Positions 23,054 to 35,701 are shown, numbered from the stretch's first letter. The stretch: DNA of 64,000 bases from Prototheca cutis (GCA_002897115.2 BCIH01000005.1:436009-500008); one strand, 5' to 3'. A program made the numbers and translations. The notes: generated from the letters alone by a model not told the origin.

Positions 23054-24187
23054 ATGAGACCCTCCCCGACCATCCAGCAGCTGCCGGTGAGCATCCATGA
23101 GCATGATATGGTATTATTTCTCATGACATCTTGTATGCCGAGCTGACGCTTCCTCCTCCGTGGTCCCTGCCCCCCCCCTCGTCGTCGAAGCCGGAGGTGC
23201 TGGCCAGGGTTCTGGCCGGGCTTACCACACCGGACGTGATCTCGGCGGAGCGTGTCTGCCGTCAGTGGCGCGCCACCAGTGAGTGGAAATTTTGTGACAC
23301 GTGATGACCATGTATTGCACGCGTTACAGCGCGTACACGCGTCGGTTGCTGTTTCGAACGGCGTCGCAGCCGGCACGGTGGTTGCGATCGGGGGCACGAG
23401 ACAGCACGGGACAGCTGTTGCCGTGCTCGGTGCTGGGCTCTCCCTCCCGCAATCCACCCTTGGGGAGCAAGAAAAAATCATGGATTGCGTTATCATGAAG
23501 CGGGCATGTGCTGTGACTGCAGCAGGCATGGAAATAGACTGAACCGGCGAGTCCTCAAGCCCCAGCAATGCCCCGCCCGGCGGTCTGCAGTCCGGGAGCA
23601 GGACCTCTGGCTGGCGACGACCGAGGTGGCGCAGCACTCGCAGCTCGCGGCTGCAGCGGCGTCAGTTCGCATGGACCGACTGGAGGAGGTGCTGAGCCCG
23701 CTGGAACGCTGCAGCAACATCCGGGGCTTGTCACACTACCGCCTGCCAGGGTCGTCTAGCGAGGAGGGCGAGGTCGACGCGGCCGACGCGTCGCCTGTGG
23801 TCCCGCGTAGCGAGGCCCGGCTGTGCCTGCACAAACGCCTGGCCTGGCTCCTGTCGCGGCCACGGGACGACCAGGCGCCCAGTCTGCTGCGCAATGTGCT
23901 CTCGGCGTCGAGCACCGATCACGTGGAGGAGAGCGTGATCAACCTGCTGGTGCCTGAGGAACGGCTGACGCTCGGTCTGGGCCCCAGCTACTGGTCCTCA
24001 AAGGGCAGCACGGTGAGCAGGCTGGTGTGGGGTTGGCTAGGGAATCCCAGAGGAAGGCGAGCGTTGGTGGCCCGACTGCCTGCTCCGGCCCACTTTCTTT
24101 CTCTCCCGCTGGGTTGATTTTGCTTCGGAGCAGGTGCATGGGGGGTGGGGCTGGCAGTCTTGTCCAAGTTTCGATTCTGCCTGCAAG

Positions 24188-24275
<88 letters not shown>

Positions 24276-25404
24276 TCACCTACTACCGTCCTCCAGGACC
24301 CCGAATCCAGCGAGTGGTTGTTGGCGCGGCTGGCTCACCCGCTGTGTGTGGTGCACGAGATCAGCCTGCGGCCATTCCGCGCCTGGTTCCAGGTCGGGCA
24401 GCCGCTGTACGCGCCCCGGGCTGTGCGATTCCTGATTGGCGGTGCGCTGCTGTTCGACTCGGGCAGTTGGGAGCTGGCCTCGCCGCCGGGTGTGGCGGAG
24501 GGTCTGTCACCTGACGCGGTGCGTGGACGGTCGCCAAAGACGATGTCCGTGCACGCGGCCTGGGTATCCCCCGTCTACGAGGTCGACCCAAACAACTCGG
24601 GGCTCCAGCGATTCGAGCTGCCGCACCCCGTGCTCTGCGCCGGCGGCTCCATCGTCGTCGAGCTCCTGGGCAAGCGCACCCGCCAAGCCGACGACGACCT
24701 GTACTATGGTGCGGAGGGGGGAGTGCATGCATCTGTGTCTTGTGTGCGTGCGTCTGTGCGGAGGGGAGTGATCTGGCCTTCGAGAGGGAGGGGGTGTTCG
24801 ACGGGGGGAGGCACGTTGACGTTTGAATAGTGAGCTTCGATTACATAATGGCGTCCAGAGGTGGGGAGAAGCGAAAGGCAGCTCCTGTGCACCCACACCG
24901 CCCTCTCGCTGCATGCCTCACAACCCACCCCCCATTCCCTTGCAACATACCACAGTGTGCCTGTCCCACCTGCGCGTGAGCGGGAGCCCCCTGTACCACT
25001 TTGCCATGGACCCCGGCGCCGTTAAAATGACACTGGAGGCACTGCCCCGGGACGCCCTGCTGGATCAGGGCGGACCGGAGCTCCTGCAGCAGCGCCTGCA
25101 TGCTGCGGTAAGCCAGAGATATGGGGTTTGACTTGTCATTTCAAGAAAGGGATTGAATGCTCAGCACGCAAGTACGACCTGCCTGCTGAAAACTTGGGCC
25201 CAGCAGGGGCACTGCTGCGGCGGCTCGGCCAGCCTGGGCCAGCCAATGTGCATGGTCTCCCCAGTTCCACGCCATGCTTGCTGACATGGCATGTGACGGC
25301 TAAACCCCGGCTGCCCAATACCACAGGTGGAGCTTTGGCATGCGCGGCTCGGCGGACATGGGCTCTTGGTCCCAGCGGAAGCCTGGAATCTTCCCAGGCA
25401 GTGA
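23054..25404 (+). CDS. F-box protein of the plant At4g00755 type
   Basis: Six exons in phase: 23054-23086, 23143-23300, 23538-24012, 24297-24708, 24956-25107 and 25327-25404 (435 aa). The N-terminal F-box is LTLPPPWSLP...EVLARVLAGLTTPDVISAERVCRQWRA. The rest follows the plant family closely: SAVREQDLWL, VLSPLERCSNIRGLSHYRLP, SLLRNVLSASSTDHVEESV, PSYWSSKGS, ELPHPVLCAGGSIVVELLGKRTRQ and CLSHLRVSG. Such proteins are expected to be substrate receptors of SCF ubiquitin ligases through SKP1; the substrate is unknown. Intron 3 holds an 85-base poly-C run. The last small exon is supported only by phase and a good acceptor; a stop at 25131 is the alternative end. Confidence 0.85.
24188..24272 (+). repeat. 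Poly-C homopolymer (85 C) in F-box intron 3
   Basis: An uninterrupted C run on the sense strand, 24 bases before the acceptor CTCCAG. It takes the place of a polypyrimidine tract. Its true length is unreliable in any assembly. Confidence 0.9.
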
Positions 25405-26518
25405 GGCGCCCTCATGGACCTTTGCTGATTCTCATAGTGTACTCTGTATTTCTGTCTCCGGCATCGCCGCAACACAATGGGCACGCAAGCCTGTGTACTG
25501 CCAACCCTGCGGCACCAGGACCGGCCTTCTCCTGGTTATTTGTATCCCTGTACTGACGACGAATGCGGTGGTGCTTTGACATATTTAGTCATTGTCTTTA
25601 ATTCATTTGATATTTGTGATGTAGCTGTAAATTCGTGGCCATATGCTCGCTGCCCATATTGGCCGACGCAAAGCAGAGGCGGCAGCTCCACGTCGGGCCC
25701 TCGAAACGCGTGCGGGTGTTCGGGGCAGGGGAACGGCGTCGCGCACGCGAAGCCCTGTCCCTGGGGAACGGTTACCACATACAACGATTACACGTATATT
25801 TTCCAATGAATTGGGCGTGGGCGATTGCGAGGTCATGCGGATTTCTTACGCGCATCTTCCGTCGCGCGCCACAGGGTTGTCGACGCAGTGCACCCCCATG
25901 AAACCGCAGCGGTGGCCATTGTGCTCCCTGAGTCAGCCGTTGCTCCTAGCACTTCCCCAAGCCCGTTCCCCGCGTACAACATGCATTACAATCACATAAC
26001 AGCAATCGAACATGCCCCTAGTTGCCACTGGTACCGGCCTCAATCCTGTCACCATGCTGCAACCCTCACGCCGCGGGCAACCCCAGCGATTAGTCGCAAC
26101 CCGCATGTCTGAGGCCTTTTGCTTTCTGGGTGCGCCAAACGTTTTCATTGTTTTTATTTCTCGACGTTTGTGAGATCGGGTACGTTGAGGTGGGGGAGGG
26201 AGGTTCACGTAAGCAGCCTCCGTACGACAAGGGTTTTGTGCCGTACTCGGCGAAAAACTAGTTCAGGGTCACGTCCGTGGCGTGCAGCGTTAATTGTGTG
26301 CCGTATACAGAGCAATTCATAGCTTGTTCACTACAATTATTCACATAGAAAGCCTGCATCACTTTGAAATCAGCTATACTGCTCCATTTCGTGTATTGCC
26401 GATTCAGCAACGGGTGCGCTGCGTTCAAAGTCCTCGGGGAGATACCGCGGTTGCCGCGATCTCAACTAGCGCATCTCTATCCTCCAACTGTGCACCGTTA
26501 TAATGTTCGATAACACGC
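25405..26518. other. Intergenic spacer of 1.1 kb
   Basis: I see no gene here. Open frames are short and lack domains. A TGTAA near 25629 could serve the F-box transcript. The stretch is AT-richer than its neighbours; I did not recognise an RNA gene. Confidence 0.5.
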
Positions 26519-28687
26519 ATGACATTCCCTAATCCGCCCGCAGGTGTGCGCAATCATCCGAGCTGGCTTTCGTTCACCGGCCAAGTCCTTGACACACCGG
26601 AGGGCATGACTCTGGCCATCAGCATCCAAAGTGAGCCGGGGAGGGCGGTGTTTTCTTTGTTTTCTACGCCATAAACTGCTGTATAGAACTTGTGACATGA
26701 CCCGGTGGCGGTCGCATCGATGCGGCGGGTCCAGTACGCCGCCCTGCGCTGGCGTAGGTTCCTCGACCCTGTGCGAGGTCTGCCGCGGCCATCCCAGATC
26801 ATGGCTGTGTTGATACACATTCTGGGCCCACTCACCACCCCACGCGGCGCGACGCAACCGTCCTCCTTGCCCAGGGTCCTGCGATGCCGCTCGTACGACA
26901 CCCGTCAACGCATCCACCACCCGATCAAGTGAGCCATGCGTTGTGTGGGTGGCGGGAGGGGGTGCCGGAAAGATCCACCATGGACAGCCGAGGCGCGACG
27001 CCAAATTCTGCATCCCCCTCTTCCTATTCCAGGGACAGAATCAAGCAATAGTTGCTCTGTCAGCCCACCCTTGAACGAGTATGACTGGCTAGAAGTTATC
27101 AACCAGGTCGCTGTGCCGCCTGGGTCCTCGGACTTCCTGCTCATGCCCGACATGGGCTGGCCTGCCCGGTTGGGGTGCCGTGAGATCACAGCAACGACTT
27201 TGAGCCAGGCAAATCAAGCGATCAGCACTCTCCAGCTTCCTGGTGAGTGGGCGGGTGTGCTGGCCACGTCTTGTGCGACTCTGCGGATATGGCAAGGGCT
27301 CTCCCCCAGCGCCAGGCGACAGAAATACCTCTGCGCGAGGGCAGGGCCATAGTGACTATGTGATTTGGAGGGGGTTTGGCTGTACAAGGGCGAGCATTGT
27401 GACAGCGGGTGCCAGGGGGTTTGCCGGTCCGTGACTTGCTTGCATGGCGTCCTGACTTGCGCACACCGCGTGCCTTCTCTGCAGGAGGCGTCACCCTTGT
27501 CCCCGTCCACGAGGAATGTCAAATGGTCCGTCACGCTCGGCGGTTTGGTATCCCGGCAGTCTCACTGGTGCTCGGTGCCTCTTACTTCCAACGTCTTCTG
27601 GTGCGGTGGCTTGTGCGTGGGGTCCAGACGAGCAGCAAGGTAGAGGGGGCGCGATCGAAATCGTTCGCACCTGCTCTCCAGCTGGTGCTGTGAGAACTGA
27701 CTGGGAGGGATTGGCTGGGCTCTGCAGCAAGCCATCTGTTGTGCACTTTCTATATTTGTGCATCCTCATGCTGCATTCCTTTGCTCTCCCCAAGGGGTCC
27801 ACGCTCCACCACAAGCACATGGACCATTCTGCCACCCCCAAACATGATGCCACCAACGCTGCCATTATGCCTTCCATTGCAGCACAAGCACGTGAACGAG
27901 CTGGATCTCGCCATGAGTCACGAGTTCTTTTTCATGGCCGACACGCCTGTGGGCCAGGGCCCAACGACCCAGGTGCGTGGGTACATGTGCAGCTGCTTGG
28001 GTCTGGTCTGGGACCCGTTGGCACAGCAAACCCCTTTGTCCCTTGGCCCAGTTGTCTGTTTACGGAAAGAAAGCTCACTCAAGTATCAAAACGGGTTGAT
28101 GGAGATCCCGATACCCCGCGGTGGCAGTCGGGGCGTGCACCTCGCGGAATGCCCACTCCCATGCGTGCACCGATTCACTCATCCGGGTGCCCCCCCACCT
28201 TGTCCACTCCCTCCGCATAGGTGATGATGCTGCGGTCAAACAACCGCAGCCCCACGCTGCTCTCTGTGTACGCGGCCTGCGTCTACCTGGCGCTGAAAGT
28301 GAGCGATCGCGTGCAGCACGTGGGCATGCTGACGGCGCTGCTCAGTCACGTGTTGGGTGGGCCTGTCAACGCCGGACAGGTGGGCGGGTGGATCTGGGTT
28401 GTTCCTATGGCTCCACGCCTTTGCGGGTGTTTGCGTGAGGACCATTGTCCCGGCATGAGCACGGGATCGCGGCTTGTTGAGCTGGCCAGCGGAAGGTTCT
28501 GGCGCCCGCTGCCCGCTTTGCTAGGCTGAAGCCCTCATGTGGTGTCATGCACCATGCATTCTCCCTGCCATCCACCTCGTGCACCACCCACACCGGCAAA
28601 ACCCCCGCTTCCTGAGCACAGGCGGCGCAGCTTGAGCTGGAGTGCCTGGTGGGGCTGGATTACCGTCTAGGCCCTTTCTTCTCGTAG
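26519..28687 (+). CDS. Cyclin-like protein (tentative)
   Basis: Six exons in phase: 26519-26630, 27033-27242, 27485-27639, 27883-27972, 28221-28379 and 28622-28687 (263 aa). The regular splice sites and kept frame make this a firm gene, but the family is less sure. Residues about 120-165 (ARRFGIPAVSLVLGASYFQR) and the C-terminal part (PTLLSVYAACVYLALKVSDR, then QAAQLELECLVGLDYRLG) resemble the two halves of a PHO80/U-type cyclin box, where an LE-LE-L-LD-RL pattern ends the first box. The N-terminal 100 residues have no match that I know. If correct, it would activate a CDK. A remote helical-repeat protein is the alternative. Confidence 0.55.
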
Positions 28688-28979
28688 CATTCTTCCAGGC
28701 TACGATATGGTCAGTACCAACAGTACTGTGCGCAGGTGTCCCATACGCCACCAAAACCCAGCAGTGATTCCATTCAGCTGGGCAAGCCGGTACCATCGTA
28801 TTTCTTCTCTACCCTTGTTCTAAGCAAGAACCCCTTGATCTCGCTTCGTATGTGCTCTATCTTGTGCCAAGCTGCGAAATGGTGCTTCACTGTCTATCGC
28901 ACAGAGCTTGCCCATATCTCCGGCAGCTTCTCGCTTAACCCATGCTCGTATGCACCCTAATCACCCATTCCCCAACCTA

Positions 28980-29012
<33 letters not shown>

Positions 29013-29710
29013 GCATCCCTGATGCGTCTCTGCACATGCCACATACCTTGCAAAGCCTTCCGTCCACCACCCTTCACCTGTTTCTCCATGCTTGATCGTG
29101 TACTAGTACTGTCGCATACTATGAATGAAGCCCCTCAACTCTTTCCAGGTCCCCTACTCCGTTTTTTTGCCACTGTTCATGGAGGAGCGGCCTTGAAGAT
29201 GCAAAGGGCCTGTAGCCCACCATAATGTTGACAACATAGGAGCTCCCTATTTTGTCAATTTGACAAGTTTCTGTGCGAACTGTCAGACCCCCGTCGTCGC
29301 CATCATGCTTGCGACTTCGTGGCGACATTTCATCTTTGCCTGCTGTGCAGGCATTCAACTGGCAGGTTGTGCTGTACTCATTCTCCCCCACTTTGTGCGT
29401 CCTCCCTTCCCTCCACTGTCACAATGTGATCAGTTTCCTGCGCAAGACTGTGCGGTGCATGTCAAGGTTTTCACCATGATCTGAGCCATGAACAAGAGCG
29501 CCGCGTGTCTTGTGGGTAAAGCGTTTGCAAGGGGAGATTCTTTGGCGCAGGTGTGTGTTTCTCATTGAGACCCGCAATTGCGGGGAAAAGTGAAAAGTTG
29601 ACGATCCCCGTGCTACCACTGTGATGGTGGGGCTGCGAGGCAGTGCATGGAGCTCCGTGACAACCATGTGCTAAGCGAACACATCCTTCAATTGACATGA
29701 CAGAGGCCCC
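28688..29710. other. Intergenic spacer with TG/TA microsatellite
   Basis: No gene found in about 1 kb. A (TG)n(TA)n simple repeat lies at about 28980-29013. Short open frames near 29273-29479 have no recognisable domain. Confidence 0.5.
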
Positions 29711-30511
29711 ATGTCGAGATGGAAGGCCCTGGTGCCTCCATGGGTGACCTGGCTCCCTGTCGGGGTGGCGGTGAACGACTGCGTGGTATCCGTGCTCCCA
29801 GTTCGCGAGGGGGGGACAGGAAGCCTGAATCTTGTCCTCATCAATAAACTAAGCCCTCGCCTGTATGATTTTAAGAGAGGCAGGCTCACGCTTTTAAAGT
29901 GAGTGCGAGGTGATGAGCTAGGAAGCTGCTTGGGCTGGCACCACGCCAACTCTCCCTGCAGCTCGACGGGTTTCCATGGCTCAATGGCTGGCACTGCAGA
30001 GGGCCTGGGCCCCAGGACACGTTCCCTTCACGCACTCACAGGTCGCCCAACGATCCACGCGTGGAAGTGCTGCGGCGCTTGGTGGCGGTGGAAGGCGACT
30101 GGGTGCGCCTGGACGGCAGGCTCGGGCCTGGCGTCGAGAAGATCCCCGCGGTGGGTTGCTGTTGCAAGGGGCTTTGATAGTGCTGAGATTTCTGGGGCAA
30201 TACAGTACACTGGTAGCCGCACACTCGTGCAGTACTATGCACAAGATTCACGATGAAGCCTTGTTGGTTCTTCAACAACTCTCGAACAAAGCATGCAGGG
30301 GCGTTGCTGGGTCGAGTCTGGGGATGCATGGGCGGCCGACTCGAGCACCTGGGGTGCCGTCCCCCTTGCACTGATTCAGGGGCATGCCGTCGCCACACTG
30401 TGGCCGCCGTCGCGCTGGGGTACCCTCCCACGAACCATGGAAGCGGGCCGCATCATCGCCCACGCGGCCCCGGACCCGCATGAAGACCCTTGGAAGGATC
30501 TTGTGCGGTGA
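29711..30511 (+). CDS. IMP2-like mitochondrial inner-membrane protease family protein, active site missing
   Basis: Exons are 29711-29898, 30042-30150 and 30299-30511, in phase, giving 169 aa. The order of segments follows IMP2/IMMP2L: an N-terminal hydrophobic stretch (WVTWLPVGVAV), NLVLINKLSPRLYDFKRG, SPNDPRVEVLRRLVAVEGDWVRL, GRCWVESGD, STWGAVPLALIQGHAVATLWPP, RWGTL. IMP2 is a signal-peptidase-type Ser/Lys protease that cleaves presequences facing the intermembrane space. Here the GxSMxP serine motif is absent (REGGTGSLN stands in its place) and the catalytic Lys of the VKR motif is Arg (LRRLVAVEGD). It may be an inactive partner subunit. A mis-called exon could also hide the serine motif, but no in-frame alternative was seen. 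Confidence 0.8.
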
Positions 30512-30590
30512 CCAGATTTTGAATATGGCAGGTGCTGCTGGCGGCTGGATGAGGAACCCTGTGGCACCCTGCAGTTTTTCCTAGACAGCA

Positions 30591-30668
<78 letters not shown>
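30591..30668 (+). repeat. Poly-G homopolymer (78 G)
   Basis: An unbroken G run just past the IMP2-like stop, either in the 3' UTR or in the spacer. Long open frames of Pro or Gly across it are artefacts. Confidence 0.9.
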
Positions 30669-30669
<1 letters not shown>

Positions 30670-31836
30670 TGGGTTTCTCAACAATGTGCTGCTGGGATTG
30701 CCCTGCACCACATGCTACGATGGCCCCAATGAGCCCCTGTTCCTGTTAGAGAGGGGCACGTTACACGGGCAATAGTCTATCGTGGATGAAGAGGGGGCAG
30801 GGTGTGAGGCAGGGCAAGCAGAACAAGCAGCAGCAGGATGGGAGAAGCTGGGCATGCAACGAAACAAAACATGCAAGACCCAGGAACAGGCAAGAGCAAA
30901 GGGCGGCTTGCCGTCAAGGGCTGGAAAACGAGGGCACTGTTTAGGCAAGGAGATCTTGCCTAAACCGTGCAAGAAAAGGTACACGAGGGGGAGAATTTTT
31001 TTTAGGGTTACTGCCACGTCCCAGGTGGAGTCTGCAAACAGGGGCCTCTGCTGCTGCAAACTGGACACACGCAGGAGCTGGGAGAAGCCAAGCCATTTTT
31101 CAGAAACGCCCAGCATGTGTCCCTTGTGCAGATGACACCGTGCTGGGGTCCAGGGGGCCTGCCAGCCTGTATTGCAGGGCCCGGGCTACTCGAGGGGGCC
31201 GGGCATGGACAGAGCCATCGCCTGCCGCCAGCAGTCCCATTGTTGACGGGGAAGGAGCCAAGAAGAGCGGAAGACCCCTAGGACCAGATACATTTGTTAT
31301 CCAGTTGCTTGGAGTGGCAGATATTCGCAGCAGGACAGAGCAGCAGCAGTGTCCACGGCTCTCCTCAAGTCATCATCCGGTTCGCAGGCCTGATTAGAGA
31401 GCTCGGCATGGATCACACGGGTGGAGAGGGAGGGGAACACCAGAGGGCCAAAGCGCCGTCAAAGGCATGTCGGCGTCTCCAGCGATCAAAAATGGGAGAG
31501 GCGGGTTGGGCGGAGGGGTTGCGTTGTTCCAGCACCCAGTCGGTCCCTGTGAGCCAGGAGGGGGTACCATCGACAGTAGCAGGGGCGCTGGGGGTTTCCA
31601 TGCAAGGGAAAACCGCTCTGCATCACACAGCCACCATCGACGCGAATCATCAAGGCCTGTCCAAGTACTTCTGAGGTGAGCCCCACCCGCAGCAGGGGCC
31701 CTCAGAGGGAGGGGGGAGGGGGTGGCGGTGCAAGGGAGAAATGCAAGGCCAAACGTCGCGGATAGTCGACGTGCAGCACGCCTTGTAGTACAGCCTGGTT
31801 GGGTTGCAGGACGCATCAGCGCAACCACAGCATCAA
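30669..31836. other. Spacer between convergent IMP2-like and WEE1-like genes
   Basis: About 1.2 kb with no gene that I can support. Open frames on both strands are short or lack domain character. Confidence 0.5.
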
Positions 31837-32178
31837 TCAAAGGGTTAAATCCGGAATCGCAGTGCCAAACTGCTTGGCCGCAGGTGGTGCTCCCCCGCCG
31901 AGATCCATGCCCACAGGGCTGCCCTCGCATGACAGGCTGTGCAGCAGCGGCCGCCGACTGGGCAGACGCGGCACCATCAGACGGACGGGGCCATCCTCGG
32001 TTTGATCCCGCGCATGGGCGTCGCCGGCCAGCGAGGCGCTGGCATCCTGCGGCTTGTTCCCCATGCTCAGCGCGCCCAGACTGTCCAACGTCGGGAACCG
32101 CCGCAACGAAAACTCGCGCTGCACGGGCGCACCGGCACTACCATCTGCTGTACGGGAGTGGGTGCGTGGAATGATGGC

Positions 32179-32209
<31 letters not shown>

Positions 32210-35200
32210 GGGGGGGGCGCAAACAGCTAGCGAGGACCTTCCCTTCAGAACACCCCCACCCGGCCCTCTAAACCCACCAAACATGCAAGCAATCCAGCCA
32301 CCACCAGCATACATACCTTGATCGTGTGTGACGCTGGCGGCAGCCGACCCTGGCGCCAGTTGCATGAGAAACTCTGGCGAGGCGTACAGATCCCAGGCCA
32401 GCGAGGAGGGCGGCGGTGTGGGCAGGGTCCAGCCCGCCAGCTTTGTCTGACGCAAAGACCCCGCCCGGGCCTGCACCTCCTCTGGCATGTCGTTGGGTAC
32501 GGCCTCGGCATCCTGCCGAACAGGCGTTGCCTGGAAGGGCGATGCTGCAATTAGGATTGGAGTCGGGGGTGGAGAGTTGGGGCCATGCTTGAAAGGAGGG
32601 GGAGAACGCAACGATGAACACGGATCTACGAAAGACCAGGGATTGGCCAACCAGACTCAAAGACCCCCCCCAAACACACCTCCTTCCAGGACGACAGAGG
32701 AAGGCGCGCTGCGGTCCGAGGAACTGGATTCGTGCCAGGACAGCGACGATGGCCGCCGGCGGTAATCAAAGGGTGAATGCCGTGGCATCGACAACCCTGT
32801 GCCTTCCAGTGGGGCAGCAGCAGACTCGTACACCCACGAATCATCTGCCGCGCCGACGCTCAAGTGGCGGGGCCCGCGGGCGCTGCGGCGTTGGCGCCGG
32901 CCCCGCGCCGCCGGGGTGGACGTGTGTGACCTTGCCTCTCCTCCAACACCACACGTCTTGACATCAGACTCGAGCACCCCGGGCGTGGGACTGGTCACCA
33001 CCGTGTCGGCAAACTCCAGCTCGCTCAGACCACCACCATTGCCAAAGCACGAGCCGCCGCCCAGCGTGGTCCCCGTGTCGCAGCTGCACGACATGTCGGA
33101 CGAAACGGCATCATCCTCGCCGGCCGCAGACGCCGGCGACGGCAGCTCCCGCCGACGCAGGACAAACGAGCACCCAGAGGACGACGCCAGCGGCGTCGGC
33201 GCACCTCCGATGGAAGCCTCGCCTATCGCACCACTGCACGTGTCACCGGTGCTCGGCGCTTCGCCCGGCGCACCTCCACCCGGGAGGATGAGCGCGGCGG
33301 GGCGCCGGCCGCGGATGCCCGGGCATCCCAGGGCCGCCTTGGCCTCGGGCGTCGGTGCTGCTGCGGGAGCGTTTTCGACCCCGGGAGCACCCATTGCTGC
33401 TGCCGTGGCCGTCGTCGCTGCGCTAAAGGCAAACGCCTGCCCAGACCCAGACGCCATTGCCTCGCCCGCCGCCAGACGCCCGATGCCATCACTCAAGTCC
33501 AAACTGCCCAACGGCGAGCAGCGGCGGGTTTCCGGCTGGGGCGTGGCCTGCAGCCCCGACCCGGGAGTCAGCGCTCCCTCAGAGATGAGCGGAGACAGCG
33601 AAGGCACCCAGCGCCCGACGACGCCCTGGTGCTGGTGCTGCTGGGACGACGACGCGGACCGGGTGACCAAGAACGCTGAAGGTGTGCCGGCCTCGGAGCC
33701 TTCCACGGGCACCATGGACCCGGCCCTCGGCGTCCCACCAGACATGGTCCTTTCCAGGACCATCATCGACCCGGTCGAGCCCAGAGGCGCCAGCGCGGCT
33801 GAGCTGCCGCGACGGCTGGCGGGCACGCTGAAACTAAAGTCAGCGTCACCGGCGCCGATGTCCGCCCCGTCCATCGAGGGCGCCAGCGACGGCGCCCTGC
33901 CAAAGTGCGCTCGGGCAAATCCGACACTGCCATCCCACAGCATCGCATCATCCCCTTGTGAAGCCGGTGTCTTTGCGCTGCCAGAGCACTCCATCCCCGC
34001 TCCGGACGGCGGCCGTGGCAGCCCCGCCGTCCGGAGCGGGGCGAGTCCGAAAGCACCAGCTGCAGCTGATGCAGCGCCGACCCACGCCGCGGCGACGGGG
34101 CCCTCCATGTCCTCGGTCGACTCGCCGTCCTCGGGGCCCAGATGCGCCAGCTGCTGCTCGGCAAAGCCCAGCACCTGAACAGCCGAGGGCCGGCCGGTGG
34201 GGTCGGCCGACAGCATGCACCGCAGCAGTCCCAGCAGCGCAGGCGACCGACCGGCCAGGATTCCCGGAGCATTGTCGGTGGTTGAGCCGGTCCCAGGGCC
34301 ACTGCCAAGGCCAATTTCCCCGACGCCATCCCCACCATCTCCCGGGAGCAATCCCCCGGTGTCGTCATTACCGCGGGGCAGCTTGCTGCCCGTGGCGCAC
34401 TCGTACAGCGACGCACCCAGGGAAAAGACGTCGGCGGCGGCTGTGGGATCGCGACCACGCAGGAGCTCGGGTGCGACGTAATCGCCGTCGCCCTCCTCCC
34501 AGTCCCGCATCTCGTACGCTACTGCCAGACCAAAGTCGCCGATGCGCCAGGCGCCGCGCTCCAGGTCCAGGTACACATTCTCGGGCTTGATGTCTAGGTG
34601 CAGCACGCCAGACTCGTGCAGGAAAGCAAGACCGGCCGCCACGTCGCGGGCCACCGACCACAGCGACGCGTCGCTCATCCGCCGAGTCTGCAGAATGTGT
34701 GTGAGTATGAAAAGTGAGCCGGTCTTTTTTGGTGTGTGACGCGCATGTTCGGTCAGTGGGTTACACGAGCGAGTGGTGGACAAAAGCAAGGGAAGAAAGT
34801 GTGACCCGACACTCGCAAAACTCCACACACGCAACTACCCCCCGACCACCAGCGCATACCCGGGTGAGGGCATCGAGCAGGGTACCACCGGCGCAGAGGT
34901 CCATCTGGATGTGAAAGTGGCCGCCCTCCTGCCAGGCACGGTAGGGGCTGACGATGTTTGGGTGCATGGGAAGCCGCGCCACGGCCCGCACCTCGCGTAG
35001 GCAGCGCTCCCGCTGCGCCTTTGTCCGGAAACGCCGACGTGAACGCTTGATGGCATAGAGCTCGCCCGAAGCACGGTGCCGCACGCAAAACACCTCGCTG
35101 GTCGCCGTCTTGCCCACCAGTCGCAAAAACTCAAAGTGGTTGCGGTACTGGAACAAGTCAGGGTTCAGCACGCTGTGCGTCCGTTTGGCCTCTGTGACCA

Positions 35201-35701
35201 TCAGCACCTGCAAGGAGGGCGTGGTTGGTTGGTGCAGGGACGGTTGATGCCCCTGGGACCAGGGGTTGCTGTGTGCTGGCACCCCGTTTGGGGAGAAGCC
35301 AAGCAGAAGTCGGTGCTGATGCGCCCCCAACCGCCCGCCATGGCCCCATCCTGCAAGGCACAGAGTCCCCGGCGAACAGAACCAACGAGTCGTTCCTATC
35401 CAATGCATCCCGATTGAAGCAGGGACCATTCCGGGAACCGGCCGACCTTGGACTCAGTGAGGGAGTTGGTGCGGTGGGCGACGTGGCTTGCCCTGCTCTT
35501 GGTCCGGCGGTGCTGCCCGGGCGAGACGGGGGGAAGGTTCCAGATGGGATCATGGGACTCCATGGGCTGCCGAGGGGTGTCGGCGGTGATGTCGCAGGGC
35601 ACCGCCCCAGGCATCCCGGGGATGGCAAGGTCGAAGGGCTGGACCTCAGCACCCGTGCGCCGGGCCTGTCGCATGTCCACCATGATTACGGGAGAAAACA
35701 A
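31837..35701 (-). CDS. WEE1/MYT1-like protein kinase with long C-terminal tail
   Basis: Exons on the minus strand: 35701-35447, 35207-34860, 34687-32678, 32530-32317 and 32144-31837, in phase, giving 1044 aa. The kinase domain spans about residues 95-330. It has YAIKRSRRRF (catalytic Lys), LREVRAVARLPMHPNIV, FHIQMDLCAGGTL, LHLDIKPENVYL (catalytic Asp in the WEE1/MYT1 form), IGDFGLAV and EGDGDYVAPELLRG. WEE1-type kinases restrain mitosis by phosphorylating Tyr15 of CDK1. The glycine loop is degenerate (VGKTATSEVF). The roughly 700-residue C-terminal tail is Ser/Pro/Ala-rich low complexity, unusual because WEE1 normally carries its regulatory region at the N-terminus. The exon 3 donor (GTGTTT) was chosen by phase; GTGTGT two bases upstream breaks the frame. 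Confidence 0.85.
32191..32217 (+). repeat. Poly-G run in the last WEE1-like intron
   Basis: About 27 G on the plus strand, which is poly-C on the sense strand of the WEE1-like transcript, preceded by a short GT run. Confidence 0.85.

Noticed and set aside
24027..24830. Proline-rich or glycine-rich proteins across the C runs
   Set aside because: They come from translating homopolymers inside introns or spacers (also at 30591, 41963 and 49363).
29273..29479. Possible small exon with a good upstream acceptor (AFNWQVVLYSF)
   Set aside because: No matching donor or neighbouring exons in phase, and no homology.
32799..34178. 459-codon open frame on the plus strand
   Set aside because: Antisense to the low-complexity tail of the WEE1-like kinase; no family resemblance.
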